Assembly (NCBI GenBank): GCA_902806235.1
Contig: CADCVW010000070.1
Location: 1-50,828, forward strand
Length of the DNA: 50,828 nucleotides
DNA from: an uncultured Sphingomonadaceae bacterium
GTDB taxonomy: Bacteria > Pseudomonadota > Alphaproteobacteria > Sphingomonadales > Sphingomonadaceae
Reading direction: 5' to 3'
The position numbers and the translations under genes were made by a program. Of this stretch, positions 1 to 8,736 are shown one piece after another. Position 1 is the stretch's first letter; the number at the start of each line of letters is the position of its first letter. The notes under the pieces were generated by a model, which was not told where the DNA came from, made no database searches, and worked only from the letters and a program-made list of their open reading frames with translations.

Positions 1-2
1 GG

Positions 3-731
3 GCCGCGGAGCGAGGGGCAACGACGGGCGCGGCGGGGGGCGCCACCCGCGTCTCCGTGGGCGACGGCGACCGCGACGGTGCCGCCCACCTGTCGGCGAC
101 GGAGGCGCGGGGCGCCGCCCCGGCCGACTCGCACGAGCTGGGCGCGGCGGGCGGGGTGCGCGGCGCAGGCAAGGGCGGCGCGCTGTTCCCTTGGCTCGCG
201 GGCATCGGCTCCGTGCTGCTCGCGGTGGGGATGGGCATCAACGCCTACCAGAACCGGCAGGAGAACGACGTCGGCTCCTATTCCAAAGCCGAAGGCGCAC
301 GCACGGTGGCGGCGACCCCGGCCAACATCGGGCCAATGTCCGCCGCGCTGCAGCGTTATCTGGCCGATCCAGCGGCGGGCGCGGGGCAGCGGACCTTCGC
401 CTTCGACCAACTCAACTTCGACACCGGCAGCGCGGCGATCCGGCCCGCAGAGCGCGGTGCGATCGCGCAGGTCGGCCAAGTGCTCGCCGCCCGCCCCACG
501 GCGCGGGTGCGCGTGGTCGGCTACGCCGACGCGCGGGGCGGCGCGGGGGTCAACGCGAACCTAGGGGCCGAGCGCGCGCAGGCCGTCGCGGCCGCATTGA
601 CGGGCGCGGGCGTGGCGGCGAACCGGATCGAGACCGCGACGGGCGGCGAAGCGGCCCCGCAGGCGACCAACGCGTCCGCGCCCGGCCAAGCGGCGAACCG
701 ACGGACGGAGCTGATCGTCCTGTCGCGCTGA
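3..731 (+). CDS. OmpA-family peptidoglycan-associated protein, 5' end outside window
   Basis: The reading frame is open to the left edge without a stop, so the protein very likely starts upstream; the GTG at 57 is only an internal candidate. A Gly/Ala-rich N-terminal part is followed by one hydrophobic segment (about nt 183-242, LFPWLAGIGSVLLAVGMG) that would anchor it in the inner membrane. The last 110 residues or so look like an OmpA C-terminal domain: an FDTGSAAIRP-like opening, then NLGAERAQAV and the terminal NRRTELIV. This fold binds the diaminopimelate of peptidoglycan, so a cell-wall tethering role in the periplasm is expected. It converges with the next gene, 7 nt away. Family assignment is firm; the specific role is unknown. 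Confidence 0.8.
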   Translation, partial: AAERGATTGAAGGATRVSVGDGDRDGAAHLSATEARGAAPADSHELGAAGGVRGAGKGGALFPWLAGIGSVLLAVGMGINAYQNRQENDVGSYSKAEGARTVAATPANIGPMSAALQRYLADPAAGAGQRTFAFDQLNFDTGSAAIRPAERGAIAQVGQVLAARPTARVRVVGYADARGGAGVNANLGAERAQAVAAALTGAGVAANRIETATGGEAAPQATNASAPGQAANRRTELIVLSR

Positions 732-738
732 GGCCGCG

Positions 739-2277
739 CTACTCGGCGGCCGGAGCCGACGCGGCCAGCGCGGCGGCGTCCCACGCTTGCAGCGCCGCTT
801 TCGCGTCCCCGTTGCCGAGCCGCGCCAGCAGGAGCGCGGCGAAGTCGCGCATTCCGCCGCCGTGCGGGCTGTAGGCGACGGGCGCGAGCGCGCGGCGCGC
901 CTCGGCGGCCTTGCCGTCGATGAGGTGTTGACGGGCGACCTGCATGCGTAGGCCACCGTCCTGCGGGGCGAGTTCCATCGCGTAGGTCAGCGCCTCCACC
1001 GCATTGCGGGTCGGCGGTGCACCTTGCGCGAGGAAGCTTCCGTGAAACAGCACCTTGGGCTCCGCATCCTCCGTGTCGGCTTGGCTCGCGCGGATGAACC
1101 AGCGGCGGACATCGGTCCAAGTCTTCGCGTCCTTGGCTTCCGCCCGCGCCGCGCGTGCCATCGCGATTCGGCCCTTGTAGATTAGTCCTTGGACCGACTT
1201 CGGATCCGCCGCGAGCGCTCGGTCGGCGGCGGCGTCGGCCTCCGCCCAGTTTCGCGCGTCGTGTTCGACCTCAGCGAGCCAACCCTGCACGATCGCATCC
1301 TTCGGGTGGGCGGCTCCGACCCGGCGCGCGTCGGCGACCAGTGCCGCCGCCGTTTGCTCGTCGACCCCGCGCACCGAGCGCAGCCGCACCGGCATAAACG
1401 CCGCCTCGCCGAGCGACAGCGGGCGGACAGCGATGGGGCCGGTCGACAGCTGCGCGGCAGGCACCTTGATGTATTTCAACCGTTTGCGCTGCAAATAAGC
1501 GTCGAGCTCGCGGTCAAGCGTCCTGAGATCGCCGAATGCTTGCGAAGCCGCTTGGGCCGCCGGCTCGCCGCCGTTGATCGCGTCGATGTAGCTCTTGAGC
1601 TGACCCTGCCGCGTCGGCTCAAAGGTCAGGTAGTGGAGCAGCGTCCAGCCCCGACTGTAGATCGACTCCCACTGGTCGCCCGCCAGCCGCCCGTAAGCGC
1701 CGGACAGCATGCGCTCGAGCGGCAACCTATTGCCGAGTACCAAGCTGTAGGCGCGATACCGCGGCCAGTCGCCCAGCCCGACGGCGCCGTCCGGCTCGAA
1801 GCGCGCGGTGGCGTAGAACTCGGCGAAGCCCTCGACGAACCACGCGGGGAAGGCGCCGGCGAAGTTTCCCAGCATGAAGTGGTGGGCGTATTCGTGGAAG
1901 AAGATTTGGTCCTCGTCCAAGTCGAAGCGTCCGCCGTCGCCCGAGCGGCGCGGCACTATGGCGAAGGAGCCGGAAGCGCGCGGGACATAGAAGCCGGCCA
2001 CCGTGCGCCGGCCACTGCCCTCCAGGCGGCGCACGGCGGCCGCGTCGCGGACCACAAAGACGGTCAGGCGATTGTTGGGGCCGAGCGGAAAGTCCTCTAG
2101 CCCGTAGCGCCAGCGCAGCGCGCGGTCGAACTTTTCCAGCTTGGTCGCGAAGGCGCGAAGCTCGGCCGCCGACTGATCAGCGTAGATAACGAAATGCTGG
2201 GTGCTCGCCTCGTGCCACGCCGCGGCGGCGGGCGAAGCGGCGGCGACGAGTAGCGCCGTCAAGAGCTTGCGAAACAT
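739..2277 (-). CDS. Secreted HExxH metallopeptidase-like protein with C-terminal TPR-like repeats
   Basis: This 512-residue protein begins with a clear Sec signal peptide (MFRKLLTALLVAAASPAAAA), so it is exported. A gluzincin-type HEYAH motif (H128, E129, H132) is followed about 17 residues later by WFVEGFAEF, where E149 or E153 could be the third zinc ligand. This arrangement matches the peptidase MA-like/DUF1570 group. The C-terminal half is alanine-rich and helical, with TPR-like units such as AADRALAADPKSVQGLIYKG. Substrate and partners are unknown. It lies downstream of priA on the same strand, 38 nt away, and may share its transcript. Proteolytic activity is inferred from the zinc motif only. 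Confidence 0.75.
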   Translation of the reverse strand: MFRKLLTALLVAAASPAAAAWHEASTQHFVIYADQSAAELRAFATKLEKFDRALRWRYGLEDFPLGPNNRLTVFVVRDAAAVRRLEGSGRRTVAGFYVPRASGSFAIVPRRSGDGGRFDLDEDQIFFHEYAHHFMLGNFAGAFPAWFVEGFAEFYATARFEPDGAVGLGDWPRYRAYSLVLGNRLPLERMLSGAYGRLAGDQWESIYSRGWTLLHYLTFEPTRQGQLKSYIDAINGGEPAAQAASQAFGDLRTLDRELDAYLQRKRLKYIKVPAAQLSTGPIAVRPLSLGEAAFMPVRLRSVRGVDEQTAAALVADARRVGAAHPKDAIVQGWLAEVEHDARNWAEADAAADRALAADPKSVQGLIYKGRIAMARAARAEAKDAKTWTDVRRWFIRASQADTEDAEPKVLFHGSFLAQGAPPTRNAVEALTYAMELAPQDGGLRMQVARQHLIDGKAAEARRALAPVAYSPHGGGMRDFAALLLARLGNGDAKAALQAWDAAALAASAPAAE

Positions 2278-2315
2278 CGATCCCGTCCCTTTTCGGGCAG
2301 GATTAGCGCGGGCCG

Positions 2316-4493
2316 CTACAGGAAACTATAAGGATCGACGTCCACCGCGACGCGCGCGCTGCGCGGCCAGTCGAGCGGGCCGAGCCAGCCGCGCAGCACG
2401 TCCTGTAGACCGAAGGAGCGCGCGGCGTGGACGAGCAGCCGTTGCCGATGCCGGCCGCGCAGCATCGCGAGGGGCGCGGGGGCGGGGCCGAGCACCGCCA
2501 TGCCCTCCACTTCCGGTGCGGCGCGGCCGATCGCCCTCGCGGTCTCCACCGCCTCCGCCTGATCCTCGGAGGAAACGATGATCGCCGCGAGCCGGCCGTA
2601 GGGCGGCATCGCCGCGCCGCGCCGCGCCTCGGCCTCCGCTTGGTAGAAGCCCTCGGCGTCGCCGGACACGAGGGCGCGGATGACGGGAGCGGCGGGCTCG
2701 TGCGTCTGGACGTATACGTGGCCCGGCTTCGCCCCGCGTCCGGCGCGGCCGGCGACCTGGGCGATCTGCTGGAAGCTCCGCTCCGCCGCGCGCAGGTCGC
2801 CGCCCGACAGGCCGAGGTCCGCGTCGACCACGCCGACGAGCGTCAGGTTGGGGAAGTGGTAGCCCTTGGTCACCAGCTGCGTGCCGATCACCACGTCGAT
2901 GTCGCCCGCGTCCATCCGCGCGACGAACTCGGCGGCGCGGGCGGGGGACCAGATGGTGTCGGACGTGACTACCGCCGTGCGCGCGTCGGGGAACAAGGCG
3001 GCGACCTCGTCGGCGATACGCTCCACGCCGGGACCGCAGGGGACGAGGCTGCCGACTTCCTCGCACTCGGGGCAGGCGCGGGGCGTGGGGACGAGGTGGC
3101 CGCAGTGGTGGCACTGGAGGCGTGCGACCAGCCGGTGCTCGACCATCCACGCCGTGCAGTTGGGGCATTGGAAACGGTGGCCGCAGTGGCGGCACAGCGT
3201 GAGCGGGGCGTAGCCGCGGCGATTGAGGAACAGCAGGCTCTGCTCGCGCCGCGCCAGCCGTTCCTCCATCGCGCGGACCAGCGTGGGGCTGAGCCAGCGC
3301 CCGCGCGGCGGCGGGTCGGCGAGGAGGTCGAGCGCGTCAATCTTGGGAAGCTGCGCTCCGCCGTAGCGGGCGGGTAGGTGCAGCGCCTCGTAGCGCCCGA
3401 TCTCCACCATCTGCCGCGTCTCGAGCGCGGGGGTGGCGGAAGCGAGCACGACCGGCACGCCCTCCAGCTTGGCGCGCATTACCGCCACGTCGCGCGCGTG
3501 GTAGGGGACGCCCTCCTCCTGCTTGAAGGAATGCTCGTGCGCTTCGTCAACGACGAGGAGGCCGAGGTCGGCGTAGGGCAGGAACAAGGCGGAGCGCGCC
3601 CCCACCACCACCTTGGCCTGGCCCGACACAATTTTGCGCCACGCGCGCCGCCGCTGCGACTGGCGAAGGTCCGAATGCCAGGCGACGGGCGCGTGGCCGA
3701 AGCGCGCGGTGAAGCGGGCGAGGAAGGGTTCGGTGAGCGCGATTTCCGGCAGCAGCACCAGCGTCTGCCGGCCGGCGCGCAACGCCTCGGCGACCGCTTC
3801 GAAATAGACCTCCGTCTTGCCTGACCCGGTGACGCCGTCGAGCACGAGCGGGGCGAAGCTCCGCGCGCGCACCGCGTCCACCAGCCGGTCAGCGGCGGCG
3901 CGCTGCTCGTGGGAAAGGTCGGGCGCGGCGTGGTCGGGGTCGGGATCGACAAAGTCGTCGTCGAGCTGGATCGTCACCGCCTCGATCGCGCCCGTCTTCA
4001 CCAGCCCGCGGATCACGCCGTCCGACACGCCCGCGATCGTGGCCAACTCGCGCACCAGCCCCTGCCGGTCGCCGATCCGGTCGAGGGCCTGCTCGCGCTG
4101 CGGGGTGAGCCGCTCGGGCCGCTCCCCGGTCGGGCGGTACTCGATCACGCTGGGCGCGCCTTCGAGGGCGGAGCCGCTGGCCAGCGCCATGCGGAGCACC
4201 GCGCCGGCGGGAGCGAGGTAGTAATCTGCGGTCCACTCGATCAACCGCCGGAGCGGCGCGGGAAGCGGTGGCACGTCGTAGGCGCCGTGGAGCGCGCGCA
4301 GCCGCGCGTCGTCGACCCCGCCCGCGTCGAGCCGGTCGGCCTCCCACACCACGCCGGGCAGCTGGCGCGGCCCGAGCGGCGCGACCACCACCGAGCCGTC
4401 GGACAGCGTCGAGCCCGCCGGCACGCGATAGTCGAGCGGGCCCAGCGCCGCGTTGAGGAGGAGCACGCGCACCCGCGCGCCGGCGTCGTACAT
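2316..4493 (-). CDS. priA: Primosomal protein N' (PriA helicase)
   Basis: PriA is the 3'-to-5' superfamily 2 helicase that recognises stalled forks and reloads DnaB. The protein shows an N-terminal fork-binding region (RVRVLLLNAALGPLDYRVP), a Walker A GVTGSGKTEVYFEA, the DEAH box VVDEAHEHSFKQEEG, and the cysteine-rich zinc-binding insert (CRHCGHRFQCPNC, then CHHCGH, CPEC and a final Cys). The C-terminal helicase motifs GTQLVTKGYHFP and QVAGRAGRG are intact. I chose the ATG at 4493 (725 aa) because the PriA-like sequence starts there; an in-frame ATG at 4541 would add 16 unrelated residues. A GGAG lies 14 nt upstream, rather far for a strong ribosome site. Length agrees with the family. Confidence 0.96.
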   Translation of the reverse strand: MYDAGARVRVLLLNAALGPLDYRVPAGSTLSDGSVVVAPLGPRQLPGVVWEADRLDAGGVDDARLRALHGAYDVPPLPAPLRRLIEWTADYYLAPAGAVLRMALASGSALEGAPSVIEYRPTGERPERLTPQREQALDRIGDRQGLVRELATIAGVSDGVIRGLVKTGAIEAVTIQLDDDFVDPDPDHAAPDLSHEQRAAADRLVDAVRARSFAPLVLDGVTGSGKTEVYFEAVAEALRAGRQTLVLLPEIALTEPFLARFTARFGHAPVAWHSDLRQSQRRRAWRKIVSGQAKVVVGARSALFLPYADLGLLVVDEAHEHSFKQEEGVPYHARDVAVMRAKLEGVPVVLASATPALETRQMVEIGRYEALHLPARYGGAQLPKIDALDLLADPPPRGRWLSPTLVRAMEERLARREQSLLFLNRRGYAPLTLCRHCGHRFQCPNCTAWMVEHRLVARLQCHHCGHLVPTPRACPECEEVGSLVPCGPGVERIADEVAALFPDARTAVVTSDTIWSPARAAEFVARMDAGDIDVVIGTQLVTKGYHFPNLTLVGVVDADLGLSGGDLRAAERSFQQIAQVAGRAGRGAKPGHVYVQTHEPAAPVIRALVSGDAEGFYQAEAEARRGAAMPPYGRLAAIIVSSEDQAEAVETARAIGRAAPEVEGMAVLGPAPAPLAMLRGRHRQRLLVHAARSFGLQDVLRGWLGPLDWPRSARVAVDVDPYSFL

Positions 4494-4572
4494 GTTCTCT
4501 ATATGATCTCCTCTCGTCCCAAATTGAAGGGCCGGCGGCATGGTCCGGTTTAGCTGAGCGCGTTCATGCTAG

Positions 4573-4662
4573 CCCGTCAGCCCTGAGCTTGTCGAAGGGC
4601 GGCCTGTATGCGCTGACGATGTAGAGAGTCGCCCGCCCTTCGACAGGCTCAGGGCTGACGGG
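4573..4662. repeat. Inverted pair of dispersed palindromic repeat (family A), priA-fsa gap
   Basis: Two 30-nt copies of CCCGTCAGCCCTGAGCTTGT (then CGAAGGGCGG) face each other at 4573-4602 and 4633-4662 with one mismatch, separated by exactly 30 nt. They can form a 30-bp stem. Related pairs occur at about 6309, 11732, 18588 and 26610, so this is a REP/BIME-like family. It lies between the divergently transcribed priA and the aldolase gene. Confidence 0.9.
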
Positions 4663-4722
4663 TGGGGTGCGGTGGGCGGCGGCACTGTGTAGAGCTTAGG
4701 CCGACTCGACCCCGGAGCCGCC

Positions 4723-5376
4723 ATGAAGTTCTTCGCCGACACTGCCGACGTCGCCGCCATCCGCGCGCTCGCCGACCAGGGGCTGCTCGACGGCGTCACC
4801 ACCAACCCGACGCTGATCCACAAGTCGGGCCGGCGCTTCGTAGAGGTAGTCGCCGAAATCGCGCAGGCCGTGCCCGGCCCCGTTTCGGCGGAGGTGATCG
4901 CCGCCGACCACGAGACGATGATGGCCGAGGCCGAGGTGCTACGCCGCATCGCCCCCAACGTCGCGATCAAGGTGCCGCTGACACCCGACGGGCTGCGCAC
5001 CTGCCGCGCGCTGACGGGCGATGGCACCATGGTCAACGTTACCCTGTGCTTCTCGGCCAACCAGGCGCTCCTGGCCGCCAAGGCGGGGGCGACCTTCATC
5101 TCGCCCTTCGTCGGGCGGCACGACGACGTGGGCTTCGACGGGATGGCGCTGATCCGCGATATCCGGCTGATCTACGACAACTACGGCTTCGCCACGCAGA
5201 TCCTGGTCGCCAGCGTCCGCCACCCCGTCCACGTGCTGGAAGCGGCGAAGATCGGCGCGGACGTGATGACCGCGCCGCCTTCGGTGATCAACGCCCTCTT
5301 CAACCACCCGCTCACCGACCGCGGGATCGACAGCTTCAACGCCGACTGGGCGAAAACGGGGCAGCGCATCCTTTGA
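4723..5376 (+). CDS. fsa: Transaldolase / fructose-6-phosphate aldolase-type enzyme
   Basis: A 217-residue class I aldolase of the short transaldolase family. The start [13 protein letters not shown], the loop [13 protein letters not shown], the Schiff-base lysine in NVAIKVPLT (K83) and the C-terminal GIDSFNADW are all typical. Members either transfer dihydroxyacetone units in the pentose phosphate pathway or cleave fructose 6-phosphate; sequence alone does not separate these, so the symbol is provisional. It is cytosolic. The stop codon overlaps the TTG start of xerC, so the two genes are probably translated from one message. Length matches the short subfamily. Confidence 0.9.
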   Translation: MKFFADTADVAAIRALADQGLLDGVTTNPTLIHKSGRRFVEVVAEIAQAVPGPVSAEVIAADHETMMAEAEVLRRIAPNVAIKVPLTPDGLRTCRALTGDGTMVNVTLCFSANQALLAAKAGATFISPFVGRHDDVGFDGMALIRDIRLIYDNYGFATQILVASVRHPVHVLEAAKIGADVMTAPPSVINALFNHPLTDRGIDSFNADWAKTGQRIL

Positions 5377-6287
5377 CCGAACTCGCGCCCGGCGGCGAGC
5401 TTGCCGCGGCTTGGGGTCGGCACCTCGGCGATGGGCGCCGGCGGTCAGCGCACACAGTGCGCGCCTATGTGGCGACCGCCAACCGGCTGCTCGCCTTTCT
5501 CCTGCGGCACGAGGGCGAGGTCCCGACGCCGGCGTCGCTCGCCCGGGTGCAAGCGTCGGCGCTGCGCGCCTTCCTGACGCACCGCCGCGCGCAGGGGATC
5601 GGCAACGCGTCCGCCGCGCGCGAGATGTCGGCGGTGCGCGGCTTCCTGCTCTTCGCCGCGTCGCACGCCGGGGAGGCCGCCCCGCCCGCGCGCCTGCGCA
5701 ACCCGAAGCGCGCGCGCACCGTGCCGCGCCCGGTCGCCCCGGCGGAGGCGACGGCGCTCGCCGAGGACGTCGCGGAGGCGGCGACCGAGCCGTGGATTGC
5801 CGCGCGCGACCTCGCCGTGCTGCTGCTGCTCTACGGCGCGGGGCTGCGCGTTGGGGAGGCGGTCGGGCTCGACGGTGACGTCCTGCCGCTGGGTGAAACG
5901 CTCCGCGTGCGTGGCAAGGGCGATAAGGAGCGGCTGGTGCCGCTGCTCCCGCCGGTGCGCGCGGCGGTGGAGGACTACGTCCGGCTCGCGCCCTTCGCCC
6001 TCCAGCGCGGTGCCCCCCTATTCCGCGGCGTCCGCGGCGGCCGGCTCGACGCGGGGCTGATCCGCCGCGCGGTGCGGGGCGCCCGGGAGCGGCTCGGCTT
6101 GGGCGTGCGCACCACGCCCCACGCGCTGCGGCACAGCTTCGCCACCCACCTCCTCGCGCGCGGCGCGGACCTGCGGAGCCTCCAGGAGCTGCTCGGCCAC
6201 GCGAGCTTGTCGTCGACCCAGGTGTACACGGCGGTGGACGCGGCGCACCTGCTCGACGCCTACCGGACGGCGCACCCGCGGGCTTGA
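5373..6287 (+). CDS. xerC: Tyrosine recombinase XerC
   Basis: XerC acts with XerD at dif to resolve chromosome dimers. Read from the TTG at 5373, which overlaps the stop of the preceding aldolase gene (TTGA), the protein is 304 residues, normal for XerC. It has an N-terminal SAM-like core-binding domain (about 1-105) and a catalytic domain with a complete residue set: R159 in [10 protein letters not shown]182 in [13 protein letters not shown]250 and R253 in [15 protein letters not shown]276 in [10 protein letters not shown] and Y285 in QVYTAVD. The frame is open far upstream, but that sequence overlaps the aldolase gene and does not resemble a recombinase. XerC is preferred over XerD or a mobile-element integrase because the context is core and there is no att structure. 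Confidence 0.9.
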   Translation: MTELAPGGELAAAWGRHLGDGRRRSAHTVRAYVATANRLLAFLLRHEGEVPTPASLARVQASALRAFLTHRRAQGIGNASAAREMSAVRGFLLFAASHAGEAAPPARLRNPKRARTVPRPVAPAEATALAEDVAEAATEPWIAARDLAVLLLLYGAGLRVGEAVGLDGDVLPLGETLRVRGKGDKERLVPLLPPVRAAVEDYVRLAPFALQRGAPLFRGVRGGRLDAGLIRRAVRGARERLGLGVRTTPHALRHSFATHLLARGADLRSLQELLGHASLSSTQVYTAVDAAHLLDAYRTAHPRA

Positions 6288-6308
6288 GGAACTCGGCCGA
6301 CTCAAGAA

Positions 6309-6398
6309 CCCCGTTCGCGCTGAGCTTGTCGAAGCGCCTGTAAGGACGGCACGCCGGCGAAGAGAAGGGGAGGGCTTCGACAAGCTCAGCCCGGACGG
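6309..6398. repeat. Inverted pair of family A palindromic repeat after xerC
   Basis: CGTTCGCGCTGAGCTTGTCG at about 6311-6330 is mirrored by CTTCGACAAGCTCAGCCCGG at about 6375-6394. The arms are diverged relative to the 4573 pair but share the core GAGCTTGTCGAAG. It sits between the convergent xerC and DedA genes and could end transcription from both sides. Confidence 0.85.
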
Positions 6399-6426
6399 CG
6401 AAGGGTCGGACCTGGGGGGAGGCTCC

Positions 6427-7032
6427 TCAGCGCGGATGCCGCCGTCGCCAGGTGAGCTGCCGGTACCCGTAGGTCAGCACGATCGTCGCGATGATCGCGG
6501 TGGAGAGCGGGCCGACGATCTCCTCGATCCGCTCAAACCGGCGGCCCAACAAATACCCCGCGATCGCCAGCCCCGCGCTCCACAGCGCGGTGCCGACCGT
6601 CGACCAGATCAGGAAGCTCCTCAGCCGCATGTGGAGCAGCCCGGCGGGGATGGACACGACGGAGCGCACGGTGGGCAGCACCCGGCCCACCCCCACCACC
6701 GCGCCGCCGAAGCGGCCGAAGAGCCGCTCGGCCTTCTGCACGTCGCCCCAGTCCATCGTCAGCCAGCGGCCGTGGCGGTCGATGAACGGGTGGAAGCGGT
6801 CCATGCCGATCACGCGGGCGAGCAGGTACCAGAAGAAGTTGCCCACCATGGCCCCCGTCGTGCCGGCGGCGATCACGCCGGGCAGCCCCAGCGGCCCCTG
6901 CGCGGCGCGCAAGCCGGCGACCGGCATGATTACCTCCGACGGGATCGGCGGGAACACCGTTTCCAGGAACATCAACAGGAACACGCCGACGTAGCCCGTC
7001 GCGTCGATGAGGCGGAACACCCAGTCGGTCAT
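6427..7032 (-). CDS. DedA family inner-membrane protein
   Basis: A 201-residue integral membrane protein of the DedA/SNARE-associated (VTT) family, related to flippases that recycle undecaprenyl phosphate and move phospholipids. The features seen are the early ETVFPPIPSEVIMPVAG segment, the FGGAVVGVGRVLPTVRSVVS segment with the conserved arginines, and hydrophobic stretches before and after these. A positively charged tail (RRRHPR) ends the protein. It begins 4 nt downstream of the gshB stop, so the two are probably cotranscribed. Lipid substrate cannot be inferred. Confidence 0.88.
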   Translation of the reverse strand: MTDWVFRLIDATGYVGVFLLMFLETVFPPIPSEVIMPVAGLRAAQGPLGLPGVIAAGTTGAMVGNFFWYLLARVIGMDRFHPFIDRHGRWLTMDWGDVQKAERLFGRFGGAVVGVGRVLPTVRSVVSIPAGLLHMRLRSFLIWSTVGTALWSAGLAIAGYLLGRRFERIEEIVGPLSTAIIATIVLTYGYRQLTWRRRHPR

Positions 7033-7036
7033 GACG

Positions 7037-7981
7037 CTAGCGGAGCTTCCCTTCGATCGCGTCCCAGATCAGGCCCGGCGTGTCCGTGCCGTTGAAGCGG
7101 TCGAGCGCGACGATACCGGTAGGGGAGGTGACGTTGATCTCCGTAAGATGACCCGCGATCACGTCGATGCCGACGAAGAGGAGCCCGCGGCGCTTCAACT
7201 CGGGCCCCAGCGCCGCGCAAATCTCCTGCTCCCGCGCGCTCAGCTCCGTCGCGTGCGCGGTGCCGCCGACCGCCAGGTTGGAGCGGATCTCGCCCGCTCC
7301 CGGCACGCGGTTCACCCCGCCCACCGCCTCGCCGTCGACCAGCACGATGCGCTTGTCGCCCTTGGCGACTTGCGGAAGGAACGCTTGCACCACGAACGGC
7401 TCGCGCCACACCTCGCCGAACAGCTCGACGAGGCTGGACAGGTTCGCCCCGTCCCGCCCGATGCGGAAGATCGACGCGCCGCCGTTGCCGTGCAGCGGCT
7501 TCACCACGACCTCCCCGTGCTCCGCCTGGAACGCGCGCGCTTCGTCCAGCGATCGGGTGATCAGTGTCGGCGGCATGAACCGGGCGTAGTCGAGTACCCA
7601 CAGCTTCTCCGGCGCGTTCCGCACGGAGGCCGGATCGTTCACCACCAGCGTCTCGCCCGCGATCCGTTCGAGCAGGTGGGTAGCGGTGATGTACTGGAGG
7701 TCGAACGGTGGGTCTTGGCGCATCAGAACCACGTCCGCGTCGTCGGCCAGGTCGAGCCGGACCGGCGCACCGAGCGTGAAATGGTCGCCCAGCGTCGGCC
7801 GCACCTCGACCGGGTGGGCGCGCGCGGTGACGCGGCCGTCGCGGTAGCTGAGTTCGCCGGCGACGTAGTGGAACAGGCGGTGCCCCCGCGCCTGCGCCGC
7901 CAGCATCAGCGCGAAGGTGGAATCGCCCGCGACGTTGATCGCGGACAAGGGATCCATCTGCACGGCGACGCGAAGGGGCAT
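7037..7981 (-). CDS. gshB: Glutathione synthetase
   Basis: This ATP-grasp ligase joins gamma-glutamylcysteine and glycine to make glutathione in the cytosol. The 314-residue protein matches the family length. The N-terminal PLRVAVQMDPLSAINVAGDS, the MRQDPPFDLQYITATHLLER segment, the ATP-grasp lysine in VVKPLHGNGGASIFRI and the C-terminal EINVTSPTGIVALD are characteristic. The ATG is preceded by GGAG with 5-nt spacing. In relatives gshB follows rsmI and yraN; here the broken yraN and a convergent MmcQ gene lie between. Confidence 0.95.
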   Translation of the reverse strand: MPLRVAVQMDPLSAINVAGDSTFALMLAAQARGHRLFHYVAGELSYRDGRVTARAHPVEVRPTLGDHFTLGAPVRLDLADDADVVLMRQDPPFDLQYITATHLLERIAGETLVVNDPASVRNAPEKLWVLDYARFMPPTLITRSLDEARAFQAEHGEVVVKPLHGNGGASIFRIGRDGANLSSLVELFGEVWREPFVVQAFLPQVAKGDKRIVLVDGEAVGGVNRVPGAGEIRSNLAVGGTAHATELSAREQEICAALGPELKRRGLLFVGIDVIAGHLTEINVTSPTGIVALDRFNGTDTPGLIWDAIEGKLR

Positions 7982-8075
7982 GGGCTCTCCAGGAGGGAAG
8001 CGCGGCGCTTAGGCGAGCGAGCCGGCCTTGTCACCCGCGGCCCGCGACGGCTAGCCTGCGCCGGGGAGGAAGGTG

Positions 8076-8405
8076 ATGGCGACGGCCGAGGACCTGCGCC
8101 GCGCGGCGCTGGCGCTGGAGGGCACGACGGAGGCTCCGCATTTCGACCGCGCGGCGTTCAAGGTCGCGCACATCTACGTGACGCTCGCCGCTGACGGGCT
8201 GACCGCGAACCTGATGTTGAGCCCCGACGAGCAGGCGCACCTGTGCGCGGCGGACCCGGGCGCCTTCGCGCCGTTGCCCAACGCCTGGGGGCGGCGGGGC
8301 GCGACGCAAGCGCGCTTGGCGGCGCTCGACGCGGACGGCTTGGGCGCTGCGCTGCGGCTGGCCTGGGACCGCGCGGGCGCGGCGAAGCGCCCCCGCGGTC
8401 GCTAG
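8076..8405 (+). CDS. MmcQ/YjbR family protein
   Basis: A 109-residue protein of the MmcQ/YjbR (CyaY-like fold) family. The pattern [16 protein letters not shown], a central short sheet ([20 protein letters not shown]) and the helical end [10 protein letters not shown] fit. Functions are not well established; nucleic-acid binding is proposed for some members. The ATG at 8076 is chosen over the GTG at 8073 because GGAGGA at 8065-8070 gives 5-nt spacing. It points against its neighbours and its stop TAG overlaps the convergent stop of the yraN pseudogene by two bases. Confidence 0.8.
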   Translation: MATAEDLRRAALALEGTTEAPHFDRAAFKVAHIYVTLAADGLTANLMLSPDEQAHLCAADPGAFAPLPNAWGRRGATQARLAALDADGLGAALRLAWDRAGAAKRPRGR

Positions 8406-8736
8406 CCCTGCCAGATGTCGGGCAGGTGCCGCGGCCAGCGGCCGGGAACGACGAACACCGCGTCGATCCGCAAGCTGTCCCCTTCGCGCCCGTAGCGCGC
8501 GGCCAGCACCTCCGCCGCCGCCGGCCCTGGTCGAGCGCCAGCTCGGCGGCCGCAGCGGAGCCGCGCGCCTTCACCTCCACGAAAGCGAGCACGCGCCCGC
8601 GCCGCGCTACCAAGTCCACCTCGCCACTGCGGGTGCGCGCGCGCTTCGCTAAGATGCGCTAGCCGCGCAGGCGAAGCCACCAGGCGGCGATCCGCTCGGC
8701 GCGGCGGCCGGCGGCTTCGGCCTCGCGCCGGTTCAC
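8402..8736 (-). pseudogene. yraN: yraN (UPF0102 endonuclease-like), nonsense mutation plus frameshift
   Basis: Read from the GTG at 8736, which overlaps the rsmI stop (GTGA), the gene encodes VNRREAEAAGRRAERIAAWW and LRLRG, then an in-frame TAG where YraN proteins normally have Tyr (GYRILAKR). After the stop, the same frame continues with [20 protein letters not shown], the family's nuclease-like core (E, D, ExK). Near 8515 the homology moves to another frame ([20 protein letters not shown]) down to the stop at 8402. The coding sequence is therefore broken twice, and a GGC-rich stretch at the shift suggests a small deletion. The position between rsmI and gshB is the usual one for yraN, so this is an inherited gene that decayed. 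A sequencing error could explain one lesion but is less likely to explain both. Confidence 0.8.

Noticed and set aside
4662..6287. 541-residue plus-strand ORF covering the aldolase gene and xerC
   Set aside because: Only the part from the TTG at 5373 resembles XerC; the upstream part runs over the aldolase gene in another frame and has shadow-frame composition.
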